Below are positions 1 to 8,702 of a stretch of 64,000 bases of DNA, piece by piece. The DNA is from Haliscomenobacter sp041740695 (lineage in GTDB: Bacteria > Bacteroidota > Bacteroidia > Chitinophagales > Saprospiraceae), in NCBI RefSeq assembly GCF_041740695.1, contig NZ_JBGSLK010000108.1, forward strand, positions 124,001-188,000, written 5' to 3'. The position numbers and the translations under genes are program-made. Numbering within the stretch: the stretch's first letter is position 1; each line of letters begins with the position of its first letter. The notes under the pieces are model-generated. The model did not search any database, was not told the origin of the DNA, and saw only the letters and a list, made by a program, of their open reading frames with translations.

Positions 1-2680
1 TCAGGATTTCAAACTCGGTTTCCATGGTTTTGCCACCTACACTCAATTTGGCTTTGTAGCGACCCGGAACCGCCTTTGGCCCCGTGGTGCCCCCTGCCCA
101 GAAAATCATGCCCTCAAAACGTTTGGCATCGGCGTAACGCATGTTCCAGTTGAACGTATTGCCACCTTGCTTGAGTTCGGGAAGTTTTTCCGGGTTTTCC
201 TTGGCTTTGGTCGAGTACTCTTTGATTACCGTGCCATTGAGTTCCATAATCGTCAACTTCACCTCGACCGAATCCGCCGGTTTTTGCTTCAAGTAGTAGT
301 GCAGGGTAACGCCACCGGGGTGGTTGGTGCCTTCCGTGGTGAGGTTGCGCGCCTGTCCACCATCCATGCGGTAGCTGGGGATGGGTTGGTAGAGGTAAAA
401 ATCGCTGTTGGCCACTTGCTCGCTCAACTGGTATAGTGGAGTCAGGTCGTCGATCATCCAGAAGCTGCGACCCTGGGTAGCGGCAATCAGGTTGTTGTTT
501 TTGATGGTCAAATCCGTAATCGGTACAATCGGCAAATTTAACTGAAAAGCCTGCCAGTTGGCCCCATTGTCGAACGAAATGTACATGCCCGTTTCCGTTC
601 CAGCGTACAACAGCCCAGCCCGTTTGGGATCAGCCCGCACCACTCGGGTGAAGTGATTGTCGGGAATGCCATTGGTGATTTTGGCCCAGGTTTTGCCGTA
701 GTCTTTGGAGTAAAATAGGTAAGGTTTGTAATCACCTGACTTGTACGAAGTCCCTGCCACATACACGCCCCCCTTGTTGAAAGGATCGGCATCAATGCTG
801 TTGAACATGATATTGGCGGGCGCACTTGGGGGAGTTACATTGCTCCAGTTTTTGCCCGCGTCGCGGGATACGTGCAGGAGGCCGTCGTCGGAACCCGTCC
901 AGAGCAGGTCTTTTTCGTAAGGTGACTCACAAGCTGCAAAAACGGTGCAATAGTATTCCACACTGGTATTGTCCTGGGTGATTGGGCCACCCGAGGTCTG
1001 TTGTTTGCTTTTGTCGTTGCGGGTCAGGTCGGGGCTGATGGTTTCCCAACTTTGTCCACCATTGGTCGTAACGTGCAAACGATCCGAAGCCACGTAGAGC
1101 TTTTTGGGATCGTGTGGGGAAAAGAAAATCGGATAGTTCCACTGAAAGCGGTATTTCATGGCTTCGGCACCAGCACCCATGGGGTTGTCGGGCCATACGT
1201 TGATGGCTTGCTCCTGTTTGGTGCGGTGGTTTTGACGGGTCAATAAACCTCCGTAGCTGCCGCCATAAACGATGTCATTGTCCAGCGGATCAACGGCCAA
1301 ATGGGCACTTTCGCCACCTGCGGAAGGCTCCCAATCCCGCTCACCAATGGACGAACCATCGGTGCGATGGGCGATGCGAACTGTCGAGTTGTCCTGTTGG
1401 GCACCATAAATGCGGTAAGGGAAGGAATTATCCGTCACTACGCGGTAAAATTGCGAGGTAGGTTGGTTGAGGTAAGTGCTCCAGTTTTCACCTCCGTCAA
1501 AAGAGACCTGAGCGCCGCCATCGTCAGCGATGATCATGCGTTGAGGGTCTTCGGGGGCAACCCAGAGGTCGTGGTGGTCACCATGGGGTGCATTGGAAGT
1601 GCTAAATGTACGGCCACCATCGGTTGACTTGTGATAGCTTACATTCATCACGTACACCACGTTTTCGTCTTTGGTATCTGCCGTAATGCGGGTATAATAC
1701 CAGGCACGTTGGCGCAGGTTGCGGTCTTCGTTGGTTTTGGCCCAAGTGTTGCCTCCATCGTCGGAACGGAATACGCCACCCTCAGCTGCTTCGATGATGG
1801 CCCAAACGCGCTCCGAATTCACTGGAGATACCGCTATGCCAATGATCCCATGCGGTCCTTTTGGCAAGCCTTTTTTGGACATCAGATTGGTCCAGGTGTC
1901 GCCACCATCGGTACTTTTCCAAAGTGTAGATCCTTCGCCACCGCTGTCAAGGCTGTAAGGCGTGCGGCGAATGCGCCAGGTCGAGGCGTAAATGACCCGA
2001 GGGTTATTGGGATCGAGGATCAAATCTACTGCCCCAGCGTCGGCGTTGGCAAAAAGGATACGTTCCCAGGTTTTACCGCCGTCTTTGCTGCGGTAAACCC
2101 CACGTTCTTCGCTGGATTTGTACAAATCGCCCAAGACCGCCGCGTAAACCAGATCGGGGTTTTTGGGGTGGATGCGAATCCTGGGGATGTGCATGGCTTT
2201 TTCCAGACCAATTTTTTGCCAGGTTTTGCCCGCATCCTGGGTTCTCCACATGCCATAACCGTAAGAGACGTTGCCCCGTACGGTTTTTTCTCCGCCACCG
2301 ACATAAATGACGTTGTTGTCGGATTCGGCTACCGATACGGCGCCAATCGAACCACCGAAGTAGCCATCGGAGATGTTTTGCCAGGTTTGGCCGCCGTCTT
2401 TGGTGCGCCAAACGCCACCACCCACGCTACCGAAATAGAAGAGGTTGGGTTTGCCGGGTACGCCGGTCACTGCAGCTGAACGCCCGCCACGGAATGGGCC
2501 AATCGAGCGCCATTGGATGGAGTTGTAGAGTTTTTCGTCCATTCCCATTTTAGCGGGAGTGCTGGTGACTGCGGCCGTGGGGGCAGGGGTGGTTTTTTTC
2601 TTTTGGGCTTGCAATGGTTGAACCAGAAGTGTGCTACAGAGTAGAACGACTGCATAGAGGCCAATGGATAATCTTTTCAT
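1..2680 (-). CDS. VPS10/sortilin-like BNR-repeat exoprotein, C-terminus cut by window edge
   Basis: The frame is open from an ATG at 2680 to the window edge (893 codons, no stop), so the C-terminus is missing. The N-terminus is a Sec-type signal peptide (MKRLSIGLYAVVLLCSTLLV, processing near VQPLQAQ). After a Thr/Pro/Ala-rich linker comes a long run of BNR/Asp-box blades of the type S-x-D-x-G-x-T-W, as in the VPS10/sortilin-like glycosyl-hydrolase-type beta-propellers common in Bacteroidota. A C-terminal beta-sandwich segment begins before the edge. It is probably exported and surface-bound or secreted; the substrate is unknown. It has the same architecture as the gene at 11289-14369, so the two are paralogues. 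A hydrolytic role is not supported by any visible catalytic residue. Confidence 0.85.
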   Translation of the reverse strand, partial: MKRLSIGLYAVVLLCSTLLVQPLQAQKKKTTPAPTAAVTSTPAKMGMDEKLYNSIQWRSIGPFRGGRSAAVTGVPGKPNLFYFGSVGGGVWRTKDGGQTWQNISDGYFGGSIGAVSVAESDNNVIYVGGGEKTVRGNVSYGYGMWRTQDAGKTWQKIGLEKAMHIPRIRIHPKNPDLVYAAVLGDLYKSSEERGVYRSKDGGKTWERILFANADAGAVDLILDPNNPRVIYASTWRIRRTPYSLDSGGEGSTLWKSTDGGDTWTNLMSKKGLPKGPHGIIGIAVSPVNSERVWAIIEAAEGGVFRSDDGGNTWAKTNEDRNLRQRAWYYTRITADTKDENVVYVMNVSYHKSTDGGRTFSTSNAPHGDHHDLWVAPEDPQRMIIADDGGAQVSFDGGENWSTYLNQPTSQFYRVVTDNSFPYRIYGAQQDNSTVRIAHRTDGSSIGERDWEPSAGGESAHLAVDPLDNDIVYGGSYGGLLTRQNHRTKQEQAINVWPDNPMGAGAEAMKYRFQWNYPIFFSPHDPKKLYVASDRLHVTTNGGQSWETISPDLTRNDKSKQQTSGGPITQDNTSVEYYCTVFAACESPYEKDLLWTGSDDGLLHVSRDAGKNWSNVTPPSAPANIMFNSIDADPFNKGGVYVAGTSYKSGDYKPYLFYSKDYGKTWAKITNGIPDNHFTRVVRADPKRAGLLYAGTETGMYISFDNGANWQAFQLNLPIVPITDLTIKNNNLIAATQGRSFWMIDDLTPLYQLSEQVANSDFYLYQPIPSYRMDGGQARNLTTEGTNHPGGVTLHYYLKQKPADSVEVKLTIMELNGTVIKEYSTKAKENPEKLPELKQGGNTFNWNMRYADAKRFEGMIFWAGGTTGPKAVPGRYKAKLSVGGKTMETEFEIL

Positions 2681-2775
2681 ACCTGAATCCTTTGATTAAA
2701 TTTTGGTTATGGCTGAACGATGTTCAAGAGTTTTGATAGATGATTGGTGGAAAATTTTGCGACTCACCCACCACA

Positions 2776-2834
2776 TTTTTTACCGCAGAGTTTCGCAGAG
2801 CTGTGTTTACTCTGCGAAACTCTGCGGTAAAAAA
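2776..2834. terminator. perfect 25-bp inverted repeat with 9-nt loop
   Basis: Arms at 2776-2800 and 2810-2834 are exact reverse complements. The arms end in T and A runs, so the structure could terminate transcription in either direction. It lies downstream of nothing on the plus strand but between the stop of the PDZ gene (3072) and the start of the VPS10 gene (2680), both on the minus strand, so it most likely terminates the PDZ transcript. The rest of 2681-3071 holds no convincing gene. Confidence 0.6.
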
Positions 2835-3071
2835 ATGAATTAATTCAGATTTCACATTATCTACCAATCGAAACTCAAAGAACAACGCACCGAAAAATAC
2901 AAAAAAAGCCACACCGTAGATGATGTGGCTTGAAGGATAAAGAGAAAAACCTCGCCTTGTTTACTTAAAATGAGTCGAATGTTTCTTACAAGCGTTCTTT
3001 TGGAACGATGAAAATGGGTTTTTATCAGATAGATGCCATTGGGCGATTTTTAGCCCTTCGGCCATAAAAGT

Positions 3072-4931
3072 CTATTGTAAAATGATCTTCTTCGAAGCAT
3101 ACTTTTCACCCTGGCGGATTTGCAGAAAATAAGTCCCAGTGCCGTTTTGAGAAATGTCTACTTCGTCGGAAAATTCTCCGCTGAAATTGCCCAATTCGTA
3201 TTCGTAGATGGTGCGGCCTGCGGCGTTGAATACCTTGACCTCAGTTTGCCCTTTTTCAGGCAGATCGAACTGCAATTTGAACATGCCCTTGCTGGGATTG
3301 GGGTACAAGTTGATTTTTTCCAAACGCAGGTTGTTGATCACCGGCATGTTGACCCCTTGGGTTTTGAGCTTATCGGAGTCCGCTTTGTCGATGTCTTCCA
3401 TATGGGCTTTCACGTTGGCAGGGTTGACCCGAATGGTTTGGGGATTGGCGCTGTTTTCAGTCCGGTTAAAACCTTTGAACACCCAATTGTCCTTGTCTTT
3501 GTCGTCAGAATTGTAGTAGTAAGAAGTGCTCTTGCGCGCATCACACAGCGATTTGACGGCTTTACTGGCGCTTACTTTTTTGCCATCGCGCAGGTAATCT
3601 ACACTGACCGTCGAGCCAGCTTTGATGAGGCCCAGGGCGATGCTGATGTCGCTCCAATCAATGATGGGGTTGCTGTTGATCGCCACCAATACATCTCCGG
3701 CTTTCATGCCCATTTCTTTGGCAGTGGAGCCTTCTACGATGTCCACCAAAACCCCTTTTTCATTGTAACTTTCGTGCGATTGGCGTACGCCCAGGAAGGG
3801 TTTTTCACACTCGTCGCGCCAATCGGTATCCTCGTCTTCATCGTCGTGGCTACCGAGGGTTACGCTGACATTGCGTTCCTGACTTTTGCGAATGAAGTAG
3901 ACGTTGGCTTTTTGACCCGATGAAAATTTGCGCAGGATAAAACTCAGGGATTGCCCTTCACCCACGCGGTATTCATCGACGCCGTAGATGTAGTCAAAGG
4001 CTTGCATCCCGGCTTTGGCGGCAGCAGAATTGGGAATCACACTGGATACATAAGCGCCATAAACATTGCTGAAGCCCAGCTTTTTGGCTTTTTCCTTCGT
4101 CATTGAGCCGAGGTTGACGCCAAGGAACGCACCGTCCATTTGTTCGGCTTTGGACCAATTGCCATTGTTGTTGCCACTGCCCGACCAGGAAATGCCAAAA
4201 TTGTTGCCATTGTTGCTGCCGTTGATTACGGTGTAGCTGTTGTTTTCTTTTTTCCCCATTTTCCCCGTTTTGTTCAGGGTTTCGCCGTTGCGGCGCAGGG
4301 TGAGTTTGACTTCGGCCCCGGGTTCCAGGCTGCGGATCATGGCACTGATGTCGGTCCAGTCGATCATGGTGTAGCCATTCATGGCGGTGACGACGTCGCC
4401 ATCTTGCAGCCCCATTTCGGCAGCGGCAGATTCTTTGGTCACGTCTACGGCTACACCCACGGTAGCTTCGTCCTCGTCTTCCTCCTCATCGTCCGCGGGG
4501 CTGAGGCCGAGGAAGGGGCGGGTTTCGCTGTCTTCTTTCTCGTTGACTTTTTGGCCAAAAACGATCTTGAGATCCATGGCTTTACCCTGGCGGTAAATGC
4601 GCAGTGTGGCTTCAGTGCCCGCTTCGTAAATGTCCAGGATGTCGCTCAATTCAGTGTCGTCATCTACCTTGTGTTGATCAACACCTACCACGTAGTCGAG
4701 GGGCTTCAAGCCCGCCTTTGCAGCAGCCGAACCGGGCAATACCCGTGTGATGTAACTGCCATAAGGATTATCCGCGCCAAGCAGCGCAGCTTTTTGTTTG
4801 GAAATCTCTTCTAAATGTACGCCTAAATAGGCGCGATTGGGGGCAAGAGTGTTTTCAAAACCAAAAGCAGTAGCGCTCAAAGAAAGGCTTAGCAGAAAAA
4901 AACAAAAAAATCTCGTTGCAATCCGTTTCAT
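3072..4931 (-). CDS. secreted four-PDZ-domain protein with T9SS type A sorting domain
   Basis: 619 residues. A signal peptide (about 1-24, ending ATAFGF) is followed by four PDZ domains at roughly 30-125, 138-228, 267-360 and 380-465. PDZ1 resembles PDZ3 and PDZ2 resembles PDZ4 (both of the latter contain a MIDWTDIS/IIDWSDIS-type motif), so the array looks like a duplicated PDZ pair. An acidic Glu/Asp stretch lies in PDZ2 and an Asn/Gly-rich linker at about 235-260. The last 85 residues (LYPNPSKGMF ... KKIILQ) are a classic Por/T9SS C-terminal sorting domain, so the protein should be exported across the outer membrane. No protease domain is present, so it is likely a scaffold or peptide binder rather than a DegP-type enzyme. 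An ECF-like promoter lies directly upstream (4951-4979). Confidence 0.9.
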   Translation of the reverse strand: MKRIATRFFCFFLLSLSLSATAFGFENTLAPNRAYLGVHLEEISKQKAALLGADNPYGSYITRVLPGSAAAKAGLKPLDYVVGVDQHKVDDDTELSDILDIYEAGTEATLRIYRQGKAMDLKIVFGQKVNEKEDSETRPFLGLSPADDEEEDEDEATVGVAVDVTKESAAAEMGLQDGDVVTAMNGYTMIDWTDISAMIRSLEPGAEVKLTLRRNGETLNKTGKMGKKENNSYTVINGSNNGNNFGISWSGSGNNNGNWSKAEQMDGAFLGVNLGSMTKEKAKKLGFSNVYGAYVSSVIPNSAAAKAGMQAFDYIYGVDEYRVGEGQSLSFILRKFSSGQKANVYFIRKSQERNVSVTLGSHDDEDEDTDWRDECEKPFLGVRQSHESYNEKGVLVDIVEGSTAKEMGMKAGDVLVAINSNPIIDWSDISIALGLIKAGSTVSVDYLRDGKKVSASKAVKSLCDARKSTSYYYNSDDKDKDNWVFKGFNRTENSANPQTIRVNPANVKAHMEDIDKADSDKLKTQGVNMPVINNLRLEKINLYPNPSKGMFKLQFDLPEKGQTEVKVFNAAGRTIYEYELGNFSGEFSDEVDISQNGTGTYFLQIRQGEKYASKKIILQ

Positions 4932-4950
4932 ATTTTAGACTGTTTTGTGG

Positions 4951-4979
4951 AAAAGACAAAAACAGTCGGGGATGGTTGC
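4951..4979 (-). promoter_or_regulatory. candidate ECF-sigma promoter (GCAACC-N16-GTCTTTT)
   Basis: Reading the minus strand, GCAACC (4974-4979), a 16-bp spacer containing CCCC, and GTCTTTT (4951-4957) lie about 20 bp upstream of the PDZ gene start. The AAC ... GTC layout fits ECF-type promoters and resembles sites before the ECF sigma gene (50303-50331) and the DUF4403 gene (51873-51901). Confidence 0.4.
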
Positions 4980-5016
4980 ATGGGACAGGATAGAAAATGC
5001 GGTCAAAGACAGTAAC

Positions 5017-5907
5017 TTATCCAATACTGATTAACGCGTCGTAAATGGTTTTGGCAATGATGGGGTCGTTGAGGTAGCCATCGATTCCGTGGCGGTTATC
5101 AGTTTGGTTGTTGATGTCTCGTTTGTTCATGATAGGGGGCTGAACATTAAAATATTCCTTATCCAGCGGGAACAGCGCTACGAAATCCCTTTCATCATAG
5201 GCATTGAACCATTCTTTACTTTGAATGCAGGAAGGCATGACCAATGGGTGCCCTAGAAATTTTTGAACCGATTTAACCCCTAATGGAGAACCAACGGTGA
5301 TCAACTTTTTGACTGGATATTGGGGATTTTCCTTCAGAATCAAATAACTGACTATCGAGCCCAAAGAATGACCTACCACCACACAAGGTGTTTGGTCAAA
5401 TTTTTCTTTCACGATCTGGTTGATCTCTGTTTTAATGGCGGGGATGGTGAGGTAGGCAAATACATCTCGTGTTACGTTTTTGATTACCCAGTTGCCGCCG
5501 ATGCCTTTTTTATCGAGGGCTTCGAGGATTTTTTGAACTACTTGCCAGTTAAAAAATCCTCTCGTTTTTTTCAAATCTAACATTAATTCATGTTGCTCTG
5601 CTCTACTTAGATCGGCCTGTGCAACAATTTCGGTCAAATAATCCTGCACAAATGCCAACTCCTCTTGGTCTTCAATTGCCACTTCATTGCTACGGGTGGC
5701 CTGGGCTGATTTAGGTTTGGCTTTTTTGGCTGCTGCTACCAATTCATCTAATCGATCTCCATAAAAAGGGAATTCAACTTGAAGATCAGCAGGTAGCTCA
5801 AGTCTATGGTAGGCTAAACCCTGTTTTAGGGTTTCAATCCAAAGTTTTTTTAAGTCTTTGGGATTGTATCCGCCCTGAGCTCTCCCATGAATGAAAATTA
5901 GTTTCAT
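5017..5907 (-). CDS. alpha/beta hydrolase, partner of the TIR-EAD-CHAT gene
   Basis: 296 residues, no signal peptide, so cytoplasmic. It begins with the strand-turn MKLIFIHGRAQGG typical of alpha/beta hydrolases (oxyanion region). The nucleophile elbow GHSLGS lies at about 179-184. A later Asp (DERDFVALFP) and His (NRHGIDGYL) complete a plausible catalytic triad. A large helical, charged cap (about 55-150) sits between strand 1 and the nucleophile elbow. The gene starts 26 bp after the TIR-EAD-CHAT stop on the same strand, so the two are probably co-transcribed. Hydrolases of this fold are known effectors in EAD-linked conflict systems; acting as a lipase/esterase effector released or switched on by the upstream sensor is an inference. 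The substrate cannot be read from the sequence. Confidence 0.8.
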   Translation of the reverse strand: MKLIFIHGRAQGGYNPKDLKKLWIETLKQGLAYHRLELPADLQVEFPFYGDRLDELVAAAKKAKPKSAQATRSNEVAIEDQEELAFVQDYLTEIVAQADLSRAEQHELMLDLKKTRGFFNWQVVQKILEALDKKGIGGNWVIKNVTRDVFAYLTIPAIKTEINQIVKEKFDQTPCVVVGHSLGSIVSYLILKENPQYPVKKLITVGSPLGVKSVQKFLGHPLVMPSCIQSKEWFNAYDERDFVALFPLDKEYFNVQPPIMNKRDINNQTDNRHGIDGYLNDPIIAKTIYDALISIG

Positions 5908-5933
5908 GTGGTTTGAAATAAAGATTGAATAAT

Positions 5934-7322
5934 TTATGCTTCTACTTTTGCCCCATTTTTATATAGGATAAAATGTTCTTCCTGGGCTCCAGCCATGCTG
6001 GCCTGAGTTACCCCGGAATCATAGGCTTTTTCAAAATCGAGCCCTTTTTGGGCTAAACGGAAATAAAAACCGGTGCTGAAGGCAATGGCAAATTCATCTC
6101 CAATGTTTTCCGTGGTGCCAATAACGTAGGGAACGTATTGGGAAATGATTTCGGCTTGTTCCTTGGAATAACAAGCATTGAGTACCACTACTTTGATGCC
6201 AATCTCTTCCGCAGTAAAGTACTTAAACAAGGTTTTGATGCCATTGGGTGGGATTAAGGCCGAGCCATTGCGGTCTTCGTTTTGCACCACGATGCCTCCG
6301 TATTCCCCGGTTTCGCCATGACCAGAGAAATGGAGAATCTGGGGTTTTTCAATTTCGGTGTATTGTTTAAAATCTTCCTTGTCGATGGCTTTTTTTACGA
6401 TCAGCTCAAATTGGTCTTTTTTATCGCCCAATTTTTCCATGATTTTTAGCTGCTCTTTGCCAAGGTTGAGTTGTGTGGTTTTTGCCGGATTGGCGGTCAT
6501 CATTAAAATCTTCAGTTTATGATTTGATGTTGATGAAACAACTGCCGGTTGGATAATTGGGGGCTCAGAGACTTCAGAAGGAGTCAAGTCCATATTTAAA
6601 AGATTCAGCAAGCTATGGTTGATCTTGGCTGACTCCCGAGACGCCTCCGAAAACGACAACATCCCCAACATTTCTTCCCTTTTGAGTTTTTCCAACCCTG
6701 ACTTGATGATCGTAGCATCACTTTTTAACTGGCTTTGATTGTTGGCATGGGCCCAGCGGATGATGGCGTCAAGCGCCTTGGTGGAATGTCCACTGCTGAT
6801 GAAATTGTTGACTTCGTCAATAAGGGTTTGAGGAATCATGGTTGGTTCAGGTTTTAGAGGCGTATTTGAAGAGGTGGGCGTATGCTGAATGCTGCGTTTG
6901 ATTTGTTCGACCACAATCGTCCAAGCTTCGTCCTTGTTGTTGTAATTGCTAATGGGTTTATCGCGTTGGGGCACTGTGGCGTAGGCAGAAAAATGAGTAT
7001 CGGCAAAACTGCTGGGTCCCAATAGAATGGGTATGAGTTGAACTTCCTTCCGCTTTACCTTTTCTAAAATTTTACTCATCTCGGTACCCCAAATGAAGTC
7101 TTCTGCGAGTAAATCCACACTGAACAATAAGAGAATGATTTCGGCGGCATGCAGCTCTTGCTCAATCCTGCTGTTGCGAATTTCGCCAGCCATCAGCATA
7201 CCTTCTTCCCAAATTTGGATCAAGTTTTGACGCTCGTATAATTTGAGGTGCTTTTTGAGGGTGTCTACATGAAGGGCGTCTGCTTGGGCGGATCCGATGA
7301 ATACTCGTTTGGGTGGCGGCAT
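5934..7322 (-). CDS. TIR - EAD11-like - CHAT (caspase-like) conflict-system protein
   Basis: 462 residues from the ATG at 7322. This start is chosen because the TIR domain begins at residue 4 and a good promoter lies just upstream at 7355-7384; an in-frame upstream ATG at 7487 would precede that promoter. Residues 5-145 are a TIR domain (KRVFIGSAQAD; FIWGTEM carries the Glu, residue 81, expected in NAD-cleaving TIRs; LIPILLG). Residues 164-243 are an alpha-helical effector-associated domain with the EAD11-like signature GMLS..EA.....KIN..LL.LL. Residues 270-455 are a CHAT protease domain with the His-Cys dyad in HFSGHG (His335) and LNACYS (Cys384). No membrane segment is visible. Known families: TIR is a NADase or signal generator, CHAT a caspase-like peptidase, and EADs are homotypic adaptors. 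Inference: a threat-triggered effector acting with the hydrolase at 5017-5907. Confidence 0.85.
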   Translation of the reverse strand: MPPPKRVFIGSAQADALHVDTLKKHLKLYERQNLIQIWEEGMLMAGEIRNSRIEQELHAAEIILLLFSVDLLAEDFIWGTEMSKILEKVKRKEVQLIPILLGPSSFADTHFSAYATVPQRDKPISNYNNKDEAWTIVVEQIKRSIQHTPTSSNTPLKPEPTMIPQTLIDEVNNFISSGHSTKALDAIIRWAHANNQSQLKSDATIIKSGLEKLKREEMLGMLSFSEASRESAKINHSLLNLLNMDLTPSEVSEPPIIQPAVVSSTSNHKLKILMMTANPAKTTQLNLGKEQLKIMEKLGDKKDQFELIVKKAIDKEDFKQYTEIEKPQILHFSGHGETGEYGGIVVQNEDRNGSALIPPNGIKTLFKYFTAEEIGIKVVVLNACYSKEQAEIISQYVPYVIGTTENIGDEFAIAFSTGFYFRLAQKGLDFEKAYDSGVTQASMAGAQEEHFILYKNGAKVEA

Positions 7323-7354
7323 GTGAGCAGGGTTTTGATTTTTTTGTTGGTGTT

Positions 7355-7384
7355 CAAAGGTAGCTTTTTTTCGTATTTGGGAAA
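7355..7384 (-). promoter_or_regulatory. Bacteroidota-type promoter for the TIR-EAD-CHAT operon
   Basis: On the minus strand: -33-like TTTC (7381-7384), 18-bp spacer, -7 element TACCTTTG (7355-7362), an exact match to TAnnTTTG. Transcription would start near 7349, leaving a 5' leader of about 27 nt before the ATG at 7322. Confidence 0.5.
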
Positions 7385-7458
7385 TAGGGTGGGAGGGGAA
7401 ATGTAAAATAATTGGAAGATGCAAAATCAGGAAGTGAATTGAACCGCTACCGCCGTTT

Positions 7459-7689
7459 TTAGCGGTTGTGGAATTTGTCGCGTTCATGTATCATTTTAAA
7501 ATCTGATATTTCCCCCCAAGGAATTGTCATTTCTTGAATTTCTGATTCATCATACACCCCTTCCAGCAAAGTCTGAATGATTACATCTTTTTGTGCAAAT
7601 CTTCCATTGATCCAGTTCAGTCCATTTTGCACATTCAGACTCAAATTCCTCGCCCCAATTTCCAGTACGTTACCAACCGAAAATTCCAA
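7459..7689 (-). pseudogene. decayed 3' fragment of a TonB-dependent receptor gene
   Basis: A 76-codon open frame starting at a TTG. Its first 30 residues read EFSVGNVLEIGAR then LSLNVQNGLNWIN. This matches two separate pieces of the C-terminal barrel of the TonB receptor at 52132-54513 (EFPVGKGNILQIGGR and VSLDVQNGLNRIN). At DNA level a 20-base stretch is identical (about 7616-7635 here and 54384-54403 there). About 60 residues that separate those motifs in the receptor are missing here. The remaining 45 residues, down to the stop at 7459, are not recognised. Best explained as a recombined or deleted remnant rather than a working gene; the downstream part might still be a short unrelated ORF. 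Confidence 0.5.
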
Positions 7690-7692
7690 TTA

Positions 7693-8352
7693 TCAAGCAG
7701 CCCCCCTCACCATCTCCCCATACGTATAAAACGCTACCCCGGCAGTGTCTTTGTTCGCCACAGCCACCATCGCCTTGGCTACCGTTTTTACATCGATCGC
7801 TTTGTACTGCGCCGGAATCAAAAATGCCAAAGCGCTCATCACTACCTGGCCAATTCTTTCGCCAAGCCGGAATTCTGCTCGTTGCCCCACCAACATCGAT
7901 GGCCGAAAAATGGATACGGATGGAAGTCCCAAACTACCCACTTTTTCTTCCACCTCGCCCTTGAGTTTTAGGTAAAAATTGCGGCTGTGGCTATCGGCTC
8001 CAATGGAAGAGACCAGCAAGAATTTTGGGCAAGCCGTGGCCGCGCAGAAGCGGGCAGCATTTACGGGAATGTCGTAATCGATTTTGCGGTAAGCCACCAT
8101 GTCGCCATTCACTTGTTTGAGGGTGGTGCCTACCGAGCAAAATACCACATCACTACCCGTAATGGCAGCCTGGTAAGCGGCTTCATCCGCGAAATCGAGT
8201 AAAATGACTTTGACCTTCGAGTGAGCGAGGTCAATGGGACGGCGCACCAAAACCTTGATGCTTGAAAAATAAGGGTCTTCCAGCAGTTGTTGGAGGATCT
8301 GAGCGCCGATAAGACCCGTTGCGCCAATGAGGGTAGCAGTTTTTTGTGCCAT
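7693..8352 (-). CDS. NAD(P)H-binding SDR-like oxidoreductase (atypical short-chain dehydrogenase)
   Basis: 219 residues from the ATG at 8352; an in-frame ATG 33 bp upstream would add a non-conserved leader. The Rossmann fold starts at once with GATGLIGAQ (residues about 8-16), then VLVRRP and the DVVFCSVGTT stretch. The YRKIDYD segment (about 83-89) marks an SDR-type catalytic strip and LLVSSIGADS the following strand. This matches the atypical SDR5/NAD(P)H-binding family (YbjT/HTATIP2-like) found widely in Bacteroidota, usually with no assigned substrate. Cytoplasmic, no neighbours in operon. It could act as a redox sensor or semialdehyde-type oxidoreductase; I cannot decide. Confidence 0.8.
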   Translation of the reverse strand: MAQKTATLIGATGLIGAQILQQLLEDPYFSSIKVLVRRPIDLAHSKVKVILLDFADEAAYQAAITGSDVVFCSVGTTLKQVNGDMVAYRKIDYDIPVNAARFCAATACPKFLLVSSIGADSHSRNFYLKLKGEVEEKVGSLGLPSVSIFRPSMLVGQRAEFRLGERIGQVVMSALAFLIPAQYKAIDVKTVAKAMVAVANKDTAGVAFYTYGEMVRGAA

Positions 8353-8628
8353 TTTTGGTTGAGTGTGGGTTAGGAACGGTTTCAAAATAAAGTAACAATT
8401 TGACTGGACTCTTTTTCGATTTTGCTACGTTGCTCCTCAGTTGTATAGTTCACTATGCGCCTTCCTCGCGCCTTGCCAAATCAAGAAATAGTCGACTCAA
8501 TTTTGTTACTGTATTCTGAACCCGTTCCTTTGCAACAAATCTATCATTATTGCTGGCATTTTTTTTACAAATGTAGATGCCCACATCCTTTTCAGAACTT
8601 CTTCAGCTTACTTTTTTTGTCTCTTAAG
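8353..8628. other. AT-rich intergenic stretch, no gene seen
   Basis: Upstream region of the SDR-like gene (minus strand) and downstream of yceI. No open frame with protein-like composition and no clear promoter match were found in either strand. The only structure in the 350-bp gap is the hairpin at 8629-8682. Confidence 0.5.
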
Positions 8629-8682
8629 TAGCCACTAAGTTCTTCGTCTAAATTGTTTTAGAAGAAGAATTTAGCGGCTACC
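8629..8682 (-). terminator. hairpin downstream of the YceI gene
   Basis: The 25-base arms pair at about 22 positions around a 4-nt loop (TTGT). The hairpin begins 20 bp after the YceI-gene stop (8703) in its reading direction, consistent with a transcription terminator. Confidence 0.45.
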
Positions 8683-8702
8683 TTTACAGTTATCAATTGC
8701 TA

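Noticed and set aside
1631..2479. 282-codon open frame on the plus strand
   Set aside because: Antisense to the partial VPS10-like gene; it mirrors the repeat periodicity of that gene.
3120..3923. 267-codon open frame on the plus strand
   Set aside because: Antisense to the PDZ/T9SS gene, which has clear domains in the other strand.
5934..7487. longer start for the TIR-EAD-CHAT gene at 7487
   Set aside because: The extra 55 codons are low in similarity to TIR proteins and lie upstream of a good promoter (7355-7384).
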